From assembly GCA_030840415.1 (NCBI GenBank), contig JAVEEO010000271.1, positions 1-13,255 on the forward strand: a stretch of 13,255 nt of DNA. Reading direction: 5' to 3'. Source of the stretch: Pseudonocardiales bacterium (GTDB lineage: Bacteria > Actinomycetota > Actinomycetes > Mycobacteriales > Jatrophihabitantaceae). Both the position numbers and the translations under genes were made by a program. Below the pieces are notes generated by a model. It worked only from the letters and a program-made list of their open reading frames with translations. It was not told the DNA's origin and did not search any database. Shown one piece after another: positions 6,794-13,255 of the stretch; position 1 is the first letter of the stretch; each line of letters starts with the position of its first letter.

Positions 6794-9104
6794 CAGATCC
6801 GGTGACCCGGAACGACGTGGTCATGCTGGCCTTGGAGCTGTCGCCGACGTAGACGTCGATCTGGCCGGGCTCGACCACGAACCGGCCGTTGTTGTCGTAA
6901 AAACCGACGTCCTTGCGGTCGAGGGTGAACGAGACGGCCCGGGTCTGACCGGGTGCCAGGGTGAGGCGTTCGAAGCCGCGCAGCCGGCGGACCGGTTGCG
7001 AGATGCTGGCCACCGGGTCGTGGATATACAGCTGTGCCACCTCGTCCCCGGTGCGCTTGCCGGTGTTGGTGACCTGCACGGTGGCCTTGATTCTGCCCTT
7101 CGGCGACATCGTCGCGGAGCTGAGCTTCAGGTTGGAGAAGGCGAACGTGGTGTAGCTCAGGCCGTAGCCGAACGAGTACAACGGGTCGCAGGTGTTGAGG
7201 TTGCGGTAGCGCGAGTTGTACTTCGACGTCGGGTCACACGGCCGGCCGGTCGGCTCGTGGTTGTAGTAGATCGGGATCTGACCGACACTGACCGGGAAGG
7301 ACACCGGCAGCTTGCCGCCGGGATTGACCTTTCCGAACAGCACGTCGGCCACCGCGTTGCCGGCCTGGACGCCGGGGAACCACGCCTCCAGGATCGCCGT
7401 CGCCTTTGCCGCGACCCTGGTCAGGGTCAGCGGCCGGCCGTTGAACAGCACCACGGTGAACGGCTTGCCGAGGGCTGCGATCCGGTCGATCAGCTGCTGC
7501 TGGGCACCGGGCAGGTCGATGTTGCTGCGCGAGGCGGCCTCGGCGGTCATCTCCCTGGTCTCGCCGAGCGCGAGCACGACCTGATCGGCCGCCTTGGCAG
7601 CGGCCACCGCCTGGTCGAACCCGGCGCCGGCCGGGCAGTCGTCGGCGGGCTTGTAATCCGGTGGCTCGGTGTTGGGCAGCTCGCAGGCCTTGGTGAACGT
7701 CGTCGTCCCGGTGCTCTGCGCCTTGATCCCGGTCAACAGCGAGACCGCGTCCTGGTCGCGGCCGGTTCCCCACCAACCACCGAGCATGTCGTGCTGGTCA
7801 TCGCCGAGTGGACCGATCACCGCGGTGTTCTTCGCCGGGTCCAGTGGCAGTGCGTAGTTGTCGTTCTTCAGCAGCACCATCGAGCGGGCCGCGTCCTTGC
7901 GCGCCAGTGCCACCGCGTCCGGACGCAGCTGCGCCGCGTCGGCCTTGGACACGTCGACGTAGGGGTGCTCGAACAGCCCGGCGCGGAACTTCACCCGCAG
8001 GATGCGCCGCACCGCGTCGTTGATCCTGGTCATCGAGATCCGGTGCGAGGCCAGCAGTTGGGCGCCGAAGTCGCGGATCATCGTGCTGGTCATCTCAGAG
8101 TCCAGGCCGGCGTTCAGCGCCTTGGCGCCCGCATCCGGCCCGTCCGCCGCGAAGCCGTGCCCGCAGTCGCCGGACGCCGGGTTGACCGGCGGGCAGGCCC
8201 GCAGTTCGGCGATCGCCGCCCAGTCGCCCTCGACGAAGCCGTCGAAGTGCCACCGCTTCTTGAGGATGTCGGTCATCGTGTCGTGGTTGGCGCAGCCGGG
8301 CACGCCGTTGATCGAGTTGAACGAGCACATGAAGGTGGCGGCACCGGCATCGAGTGCCGCCTTGAAGGGCGGCAGGTAGAGGTTCCAAAGCCGCTGGGTC
8401 GACATGTCGGTGGTGTTGTAGTCGCGGCCGCCCTCGGGCTGGCCGTAGGCGGCGAGGTGCTTCGGGCTGGCGATCACCTTGTCGGGCTTGCTGTAGTCGC
8501 TGCCCTGGTAACCCTTGACGCGGGCTGCCGCTATCACCGAGCCGAGGTAGGGGTCCTCGCCCGAGCCCTCCACGATCCGGCCCCAGCGTGGCTCGTGGGA
8601 GACATCCACCATCGGCCCGTACGCCTGCTTGAGCCCGACCGCGGCCGATTCCCGGGAGCCGATCGTGGCGTCGTCCCTCGCCGCCTGCGGGTCGAAGCTG
8701 CTGGCCGTCGCCAGCGGCACCGGGAAGATCGTCCGGAAGCCGTGGATCGTGTCGAACGCGAACAGCAACGGGATGTGCAGCCGCGACTTCTCGACGGCGA
8801 GGTGCTGCAGCCGGTTGATCGTCACCGGATCGGTCACGCTCAGCACCGAGCCCAGGCCGTTGCGCACCTCCTGGTCGGTGACCATGAAGTCGGGCAGCAA
8901 CTGGATCTGCTCCAGCTTCTCCTGCAGGGTCATCTTCGCCAGCAGGGCGTTGACCCGGGTCTCGACCTTCCACTGGGCCGGCGCGCTGGCCGCGTCACTG
9001 GAGACGAAACCGCCCACCAGCAGGCCGGCGATGAGGCCGGGGACGGCGAGTGCCGCGAGCCCCCGCCGCGCGGTCCGGTGCCTGCGCACACGCATGCCTG
9101 TCAT
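6786..9104 (-). CDS. Secreted GH3 beta-glucosidase, BglX-like
   Basis: Start set at ATG 9104, six bases after GAGGAGG; longer in-frame versions lack this. 772 residues. An Arg-rich signal sequence (RVRRHRTARRGLAAL, hydrophobic core to about 34, cleavage near ASA 39-41) could be Sec or Tat. The GH3 N-terminal barrel has IPLLFAFDTIHGFRTIFPVP (111-130), VEGSGEDPYLG (178-188), KHLAAYG (215-221) and the nucleophile region GFVEGDWAAI (289-298), with Asp294 in the nucleophile position. The second domain contains LALGETREMTAEAASRS (511-527), aligned with the BglX GE...HEASSR motif, where Glu522 is a candidate acid/base, and LFNGRPLTL. A fibronectin-III-like domain closes the protein (about 670-765). 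It should release glucose or disaccharides from the non-reducing end of beta-glucan oligosaccharides made by the downstream glucanase. Linkage specificity is not readable from sequence. Confidence 0.93.
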   Translation of the reverse strand: MTGMRVRRHRTARRGLAALAVPGLIAGLLVGGFVSSDAASAPAQWKVETRVNALLAKMTLQEKLEQIQLLPDFMVTDQEVRNGLGSVLSVTDPVTINRLQHLAVEKSRLHIPLLFAFDTIHGFRTIFPVPLATASSFDPQAARDDATIGSRESAAVGLKQAYGPMVDVSHEPRWGRIVEGSGEDPYLGSVIAAARVKGYQGSDYSKPDKVIASPKHLAAYGQPEGGRDYNTTDMSTQRLWNLYLPPFKAALDAGAATFMCSFNSINGVPGCANHDTMTDILKKRWHFDGFVEGDWAAIAELRACPPVNPASGDCGHGFAADGPDAGAKALNAGLDSEMTSTMIRDFGAQLLASHRISMTRINDAVRRILRVKFRAGLFEHPYVDVSKADAAQLRPDAVALARKDAARSMVLLKNDNYALPLDPAKNTAVIGPLGDDQHDMLGGWWGTGRDQDAVSLLTGIKAQSTGTTTFTKACELPNTEPPDYKPADDCPAGAGFDQAVAAAKAADQVVLALGETREMTAEAASRSNIDLPGAQQQLIDRIAALGKPFTVVLFNGRPLTLTRVAAKATAILEAWFPGVQAGNAVADVLFGKVNPGGKLPVSFPVSVGQIPIYYNHEPTGRPCDPTSKYNSRYRNLNTCDPLYSFGYGLSYTTFAFSNLKLSSATMSPKGRIKATVQVTNTGKRTGDEVAQLYIHDPVASISQPVRRLRGFERLTLAPGQTRAVSFTLDRKDVGFYDNNGRFVVEPGQIDVYVGDSSKASMTTSFRVTGSDD

Positions 9105-9110
9105 CGAGAC

Positions 9111-9117
9111 CTCCTCT
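9111..9117 (-). promoter_or_regulatory. Shine-Dalgarno of the GH3 gene
   Basis: Minus-strand GAGGAGG, six bases before the ATG at 9104. It decides this start over upstream in-frame codons reaching 9200. Confidence 0.75.
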
Positions 9118-9285
9118 AGGCCGACCAAAGCCCTGCAAGCCGATGCGAAGTCGGACCGGTACCCGCGTGCTCGCCAGAAGGGGATGGGCAGGCTCGGCAC
9201 CGGGGCACCGGCCGCGCGCGGCGGCCCGGGCGGGCGTCTCGGGCGCGCTGGCAGGCCACGCTTGCCGGTACGGCTTCGATGGGGC

Positions 9286-9339
9286 CGTTCATGGAAAAGC
9301 TCCTCGACGCAGCAGGAGACGAGCTACTTCCTATGAACG
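9286..9339 (-). repeat. Long imperfect hairpin in the GH3 upstream region
   Basis: On the + strand the outer arms are CGTTCAT (9286-9292) and ATGAACG (9333-9339), perfectly complementary. Inside them GGAA pairs with TTCC across a one-base bulge, then GCTC (9299-9302) with GAGC (9321-9324). An alternative apical stem is CTCCT/AGGAG. About 15 pairs in total over 54 bases. It lies between a plausible promoter at 9343-9372 and the GH3 start, so it may be a leader structure at the 5' end of the message. It could instead be a DNA-level operator. Confidence 0.5.
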
Positions 9340-9342
9340 ACC

Positions 9343-9372
9343 TTAGAAGCCGCCCTGTGAACGGGTGGTCAA
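9343..9372 (-). promoter_or_regulatory. Candidate promoter of the GH3-GH144-like operon
   Basis: Minus-strand TTGACC (9372-9367) is a 5/6 match to the -35 consensus. TTCTAA (9348-9343) 18 bases later is only a weak -10; shifting by one base gives TCTAAG, 4/6 with a 19-base spacer. A transcript from here would begin near 9336, right at the hairpin. The -35 is one arm of a palindrome, so a bound regulator could block it. Inference only. Confidence 0.3.
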
Positions 9373-9380
9373 AATTGACC
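9367..9380. promoter_or_regulatory. 14-base palindrome, possible operator
   Basis: GGTCAA-AA-TTGACC: perfect 6-base arms around two bases, three bases after the methyltransferase stop codon and upstream of the GH3 gene. Its A/T-rich centre stands out in GC-rich DNA. It coincides with the -35-like TTGACC, the position expected for a repressor site. No regulator gene lies beside it, so the cognate protein is unknown. Confidence 0.4.
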
Positions 9381-9383
9381 CTG

Positions 9384-10226
9384 TTACGCGCGCGTTCCCA
9401 CGATGCAGCGCGCGACTCCCGGAACCCGGACCCTGCCGTCCTTCTCGAACGTGCTCGCCGTCGCGATGACCCGGGTCCGGATCCGCTCCCGGGCCGGCTC
9501 GTCGACCTGCTGGAGCGCGTCGGCCGCGAGCGAGAGATGCCCGCTCATCATCTCCCAGTACTGCTCGGGTGACCGGGTCACGAGCTCGAGGCCGACGTCC
9601 CACTCGGCGACGTCGCGCAGCCCCGCGTCCCGGTACAGGGCGCTGACATATCCCGCAGCGGCGCACCGGAACATGTTCGGCCCGTCCGGGTCCGGCGGTG
9701 CCAGCGCCACCTCGGTCGCGATCGCCCGCGTGAGGATCGTCGTCCACGGGTTGTTCTCGGGCTCGACCCAGACCGCCGAGCAGAGCCGGCCGCCGGGCCG
9801 GAGCACCCGCGCGAACTCGGCCGTCGCCCTGGCCGGATCGGGGAAGAACATGTATCCGAACCGCACCGAGACGCTGTCGAAGGTGGCGTCGTCGAACGGC
9901 AGGTCGTCAGCGCTGCACACCCTCGCCTCGACGTTGCCGAGCCCCTGCTCCCTGGCTCGCCGGGTGGCGACCTCCAGCATCTCCGGCGCGAGATCGGTGA
10001 GCATCACGCTTCCGCGGGGAGCCAGTTTCGCGACGCTCAGGCCCGGCTCGCCGGTACCCGCGGCGACCTCGAGATGCCGCTGGTCGTCGGCGATGTCGAG
10101 ACCCTCGATGATCGCGGCGCCCACCGGACGCAGCTGATCCAGGATGGTCGGGCCCCACGTGTCCCAACGCGCTGACAGGCCGGCCCAGCGCGCTCGCTGG
10201 GCCTGGAGAATCTCACCGGCACTCAT
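9384..10226 (-). CDS. Class I SAM-dependent methyltransferase (UbiE/Methyltransf_11-like)
   Basis: 280 residues from ATG 10226. A GTG at 10253 would add nine residues but has no ribosome site. Motif I HLEVAAGTGEPGLSVA (51-66) binds SAM. Asp78 in MLTDLAPEML ends strand beta-2 and should contact the ribose. SADDLPFDDATFDSVS (105-120) and ARVLRPGGRL (139-148) are motifs II/III of the UbiE-type class. The C-terminal half (WTTILTRAIA..., PEQYWEMM) matches small-molecule methyltransferases with a substrate lid. No partner gene points to a substrate: it sits 101 bases after adoK and 279 bases before the GH3 gene on the same strand. Family assignment is firm and the substrate unknown. Cytoplasmic; no signal peptide. 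Confidence 0.88.
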   Translation of the reverse strand: MSAGEILQAQRARWAGLSARWDTWGPTILDQLRPVGAAIIEGLDIADDQRHLEVAAGTGEPGLSVAKLAPRGSVMLTDLAPEMLEVATRRAREQGLGNVEARVCSADDLPFDDATFDSVSVRFGYMFFPDPARATAEFARVLRPGGRLCSAVWVEPENNPWTTILTRAIATEVALAPPDPDGPNMFRCAAAGYVSALYRDAGLRDVAEWDVGLELVTRSPEQYWEMMSGHLSLAADALQQVDEPARERIRTRVIATASTFEKDGRVRVPGVARCIVGTRA

Positions 10227-10327
10227 CGGGCCGCCCGCTGTCGATGCCTCCACCGACGGAAAGGTACTCCGGGCGAGGCCGGCAACCGCGGCGGATCCGA
10301 GGTTGGTGCTGCCAGGACCAGCCAGGG

Positions 10328-11317
<990 letters not shown>

Positions 11318-11327
11318 TCAGCGAAGA

Positions 11328-11377
11328 ACGGGCGTCCCGGGCACTTGCTGGATGCAGCGAGTGCTAAGGACGCCCGT
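11328..11377 (-). terminator. Two-tier hairpin between erpA and adoK (terminator or attenuator)
   Basis: Outer arms ACGGGCGTCC (11328-11337) and GGACGCCCGT (11368-11377) are perfectly complementary. Inner arms GCACTTGCTG (11341-11350) and CAGCGAGTGC (11355-11364) have one mismatch around a GATG loop. Nearly 20 pairs in 50 bases. Read on the minus strand it follows the erpA stop by 24 bases and is followed by TTCTTC rather than a clean U-run, so termination may be partial. It ends 25 bases before the adoK start. Confidence 0.6.
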
Positions 11378-11401
11378 CCGGAGTTGTTGTGGGAGTGGAG
11401 G

Positions 11402-11791
11402 CTAGCCGCAGAAGGAGTTACCGCAGGCGCAACCGCCGCCGGCGTTCGGGTTGTCGATCTCGAAACCCTGCTTCTCGATGGTGTCGGTGTAGCTGATGGT
11501 GGCGCCGGTCACCAGCGGCACGCTGGCCCGGTCGACCACCAGCGGCACGGTGCCCACGCCGTCGATGGGCTGGTCGATGGCGACGTCGCCGTCCAGCGAG
11601 CGCTCGTCGAAGAACAGCTGGTACTGCATGCCGGCGCAGCCGCCCGGCTGCACGGCGATCCGCAGCCGCAGGTCGTCGCGGCCCTCAGCGTCGAGCAGCT
11701 CACGAACCTTGAGCGCCGCGGCCTCGGACAGCACGACGGGAGCCGTGTCGACCGGCGCCGCGGGAGTGATCGAAATTTCGGTGGCAGTCAT
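11402..11791 (-). CDS. erpA: Iron-sulfur cluster insertion protein, HesB/IscA (ErpA-type)
   Basis: A-type carrier that passes Fe-S clusters to client enzymes in the cytoplasm. 129 residues from ATG 11791, with GGGGA about five bases upstream; a TTG five codons earlier is less likely. The core has VVLSEAAALKVRELL, LRLRIAVQPGGCAGMQYQLFFDE (Cys52 in the conserved GGCxG turn) and the C-terminal GGGCACGNSFCG. Cys121 and Cys123 form the canonical CxC that with Cys52 binds the cluster. An additional Cys128 next to the C-terminus is not part of the usual three-Cys set. Length fits the family. Its gene is upstream of adoK, an arrangement consistent with the homologous mycobacterial neighbourhood (Rv2204c HesB). 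Family certain; the gene name by analogy. Confidence 0.92.
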   Translation of the reverse strand: MTATEISITPAAPVDTAPVVLSEAAALKVRELLDAEGRDDLRLRIAVQPGGCAGMQYQLFFDERSLDGDVAIDQPIDGVGTVPLVVDRASVPLVTGATISYTDTIEKQGFEIDNPNAGGGCACGNSFCG

Positions 11792-11830
11792 CTGGTCCCC
11801 AAACAAGTCGCTGTGAGCACGCGGCTCAGC

Positions 11831-11862
11831 AGTATGGTCTCAGCACGTCCTGCCCAGGCAAA
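11831..11862 (-). promoter_or_regulatory. Weak candidate promoter of erpA, overlapping a dyad
   Basis: Minus-strand TTGCCT (11861-11856) and CATACT (11836-11831), 19 bases apart, fit a -35/-10 pair imperfectly. The -35 overlaps an imperfect dyad (11850-11880, CTGCC...GGCAG with AGGCA/TGCC inside) that could be a weak terminator for the upstream doxX message or a regulatory site. Confidence 0.22.
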
Positions 11863-11896
11863 CCGCACCATGCCAGGCAGCTATTCCATGATACGT

Positions 11897-11909
11897 GTAC
11901 CGATGGTAC
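11897..11909. repeat. 13-base palindrome downstream of doxX gene
   Basis: GTACC-GAT-GGTAC, perfect 5-base arms, in the 210-base gap between the doxX stop and the erpA start. Could be an operator for erpA; short enough to occur by chance. Confidence 0.25.
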
Positions 11910-12001
11910 GGCGCTGTCCATCTTCCGGTCGCCATGCGCGGTGCTCGCCCTCGCGCGTGCCGCGATTGCCGGCTTCGCGTCGCCCGGTTAACCGTCGCCG
12001 G

Positions 12002-13075
12002 CTACCCGTCCCGGCGGGGCTCCGTGGGCGGCTGGTCCGGCGTGCGCCGGCCCTGGGTCCACAGCGAGTTCGGCTCCGGCTCGGGATCGTCGCGGTACTC
12101 CTCGTCCTGCTGGACGGTCCGGTAGCCGGCGGTGTTGGGCGTGCCGGCCGGGGTCGCGGTGCCGGGAGAGTTCCGGGCCTCCTCGCGGCGGAGTTCGTCG
12201 CGGTCATCGCGGCGGAACTCGTCCCGGCGGGTGTCGGTGCGGGTGTCGTCCGTCGGGTTGCCCGTGCGAGTGTCGTCGGTGCGGAGGTCCGTGCGGGCAT
12301 CGGTGTGGGCATCGTCCCGGCGTGCGTCGATGCGGGAGTCGTCCCGGCGGACGTCCTCCCGACCGGCCCCCTCGCGGTAGCCGGTCGCCGGCAACTGCGT
12401 GGTGGCCGCGGCTGCCTCGCCCGCCGGAACGGGTGCCGGCTCGCCCTGCAACCGGCGCCGGGAGTCCTCGTACTCCGAGTCGCGGAAGCCGGGCTCGGCG
12501 TCGTCGCGGGCGCGCTGGCGCTCGCGGGCCCGGACGAACAGGTTGTCCAGCGCGAACGGGCCGGCCCCGCCGAGCAGGAACACCGACAGCGCGGCCGCGA
12601 TGGCCAGTTCGGCGGAGGTGAACCAGCCGCTGGAGCCGGTGTACTCCTTCACCCCGCCCCAGTTGATGCTCAGCACGATCATGGTGGTCAGGGCCATGCC
12701 GCCCAGGGCCGCCAGCCTGGTCAGCAGCCCGACCAGCAGGCCCAGCCCGATCGCGATCTCGGCGACGGCGGTCAGGTGCCCGAAGAAGGACGCGTGGTCG
12801 GCCAGCGGCCCCATCAGGCCACCGATCGGGGTGTTGTGCCGGGCCGCGTCCACCGCGGCCTTGAAGCCGTTGGGCGAGGCCGGGTCGAAGAAGCGCGGGT
12901 AGCTGAACTTGGCGTAACCGGCGAAGCCGAACAGCGCCGCCAGGAACAACCGCAGCGGCACCACCGGCCAGCCGTTGGCCCGCCACCGGCTCGTCGCATA
13001 GGGACCGGTCACCGCCGGATCGGGCCGGCCTGCCGGTTCGTCGGCCAACCGCGTTCGAGCTTTGCCTCTGCGCAT
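12002..13075 (-). CDS. DoxX-family membrane protein with long Arg/Asp/Thr-rich tail
   Basis: 357 residues from ATG 13075, with AGGA just upstream. After a basic 35-residue N-terminus come four hydrophobic helices (about 38-56, 99-118, 121-139, 155-171) with DoxX hallmarks: LRLFLAALFGFAGYAKFSYP (41-60), FFGHLTAVAEIAIGLGLLVGL, and a final SAELAIAAALSVFLL. DoxX-type proteins are small integral membrane proteins of about 130-180 residues; some contribute to quinone- or thiol-linked redox functions, but the role of this one is unknown. Residues 180-357 are an added hydrophilic, probably cytoplasmic tail with degenerate R-x-D/T-D-D repeats (242-300) and an acidic, Pro-rich end. Translated alone upstream of erpA; divergent from the gene at the right edge. 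Confidence 0.87.
   Translation of the reverse strand: MRRGKARTRLADEPAGRPDPAVTGPYATSRWRANGWPVVPLRLFLAALFGFAGYAKFSYPRFFDPASPNGFKAAVDAARHNTPIGGLMGPLADHASFFGHLTAVAEIAIGLGLLVGLLTRLAALGGMALTTMIVLSINWGGVKEYTGSSGWFTSAELAIAAALSVFLLGGAGPFALDNLFVRARERQRARDDAEPGFRDSEYEDSRRRLQGEPAPVPAGEAAAATTQLPATGYREGAGREDVRRDDSRIDARRDDAHTDARTDLRTDDTRTGNPTDDTRTDTRRDEFRRDDRDELRREEARNSPGTATPAGTPNTAGYRTVQQDEEYRDDPEPEPNSLWTQGRRTPDQPPTEPRRDG
12176..12352 (-). repeat. Degenerate tandem repeat encoding the RD-rich tail
   Basis: Reads as variants of GTGCGGGTGTCGTCC on the + strand, encoding repeated R-x-D, T-D-D-T-R and R-R-D-D units (residues 242-300 of the DoxX-family protein). Codon-level repeats are imperfect, suggesting expansion followed by drift. 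Confidence 0.6.
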
Positions 13076-13132
13076 CTCGTCCTGCCTTCGGGTTGGCGGC
13101 CGGGCCAGGGAACGGCTGCTCCCCCGAGCCCG

Positions 13133-13150
13133 GCCGGCGCAGCTGCCGGC
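13133..13150. repeat. GCCGGC inverted pair in the divergent spacer
   Basis: GCCGGC (13133-13138), GCAGCT, GCCGGC (13145-13150), each arm itself palindromic, midway between the divergent starts at 13075 and 13208. May be a regulator site; such G/C palindromes are common in this composition. Confidence 0.2.
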
Positions 13151-13207
13151 CCGCCTGTGCTGCTCCTCATGCCGACGGATCGGCGCCGAGCAGGCAGACT
13201 GTCAGCT

Positions 13208-13255
13208 GTGACCAGCATTGATGTGTACAAGGATGCATACGCAGCAGCGGGGGCG
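13208..13255 (+). CDS. Start of a divergent gene, truncated by window edge (unknown)
   Basis: GTG at 13208 opens a frame of 16 codons, MTSIDVYKDAYAAAGA, running off the window. It is divergent from the doxX gene, with about 130 bases between the starts, which is ample for two promoters. The sequence is protein-like, but too short to name, and there is no strong ribosome site, so this is a tentative call. Confidence 0.35.
   Translation, partial: MTSIDVYKDAYAAAGA

Noticed and set aside
6996..9119. 707-residue + strand open frame opposite the GH3 gene
   Set aside because: It mirrors the GC-rich third positions of a well-supported GH3 gene; its product is Arg/Gly/Val/His-rich low-complexity text with no motif.
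9105..9285. LacI/CebR-type operator near the GH3 start
   Set aside because: I looked for a TGGGAGCGCTCCCA-like site and found none; only the GGTCAA palindrome further upstream stands out.
12176..12352. Tandem repeats considered as a CRISPR array
   Set aside because: Units are short, imperfect and in frame with the DoxX tail; no spacers of regular length.

Overview
The window is high-GC, with GTG/TTG/ATG starts and strong G/C third-position bias. It carries a recognisable actinobacterial neighbourhood: asnB, an AdoK-type adenosine kinase and an ErpA/HesB-type iron-sulfur carrier. The AdoK-like protein closely resembles mycobacterial AdoK (Rv2202c), and in Mycobacterium tuberculosis asnB (Rv2201) and adoK (Rv2202c) are convergent neighbours. 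I place the source in Actinomycetota; the genus cannot be read from this sequence.

Layout. Left, + strand: the C-terminal two thirds of asparagine synthetase B (cut by the window edge), overlapping by one base a PemK/MazF-fold gene. Then a 0.9 kb gene-poor stretch (1589-2504) of visibly lower GC with only unconvincing or broken frames, then a secreted/membrane TPR-like protein that looks like one ancestral gene split into two overlapping frames (2505-3185 and 3178-4701). Another gene-poor stretch (4702-5119) separates it from a long minus-strand run. In transcription order that run is a DoxX-family membrane protein with a long charged tail (13075-12002), the ErpA-like carrier, the adenosine kinase, a SAM methyltransferase, a secreted GH3 beta-glucosidase and a secreted PF10091/GH144-like glucanase. 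At the far right the first 16 codons of a divergent + strand gene may be visible.

How the genes work together. The clearest functional unit is the GH3-GH144-like pair. Both proteins are predicted to be exported, their genes overlap by 8 bases, and the family pairing fits stepwise breakdown of a beta-glucan, possibly beta-1,2-glucan, outside the cell. A 14-base palindrome containing a -35-like element and a large imperfect hairpin lie upstream and may form the promoter/leader of this unit. The core genes (asnB, adoK, erpA) are housekeeping. The 1.6-10.3 kb stretch between asnB and adoK looks like accessory material placed at a core junction, and its 1.6-5.1 kb part has a composition unlike the rest.

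Other points worth a second look are the split TPR protein, the PemK/MazF-like protein with no antitoxin beside it, a 50-base two-tier hairpin between erpA and adoK, and the Arg/Asp/Thr-rich tail of the DoxX protein. I see no rRNA, tRNA, CRISPR array, or intact transposase or integrase.
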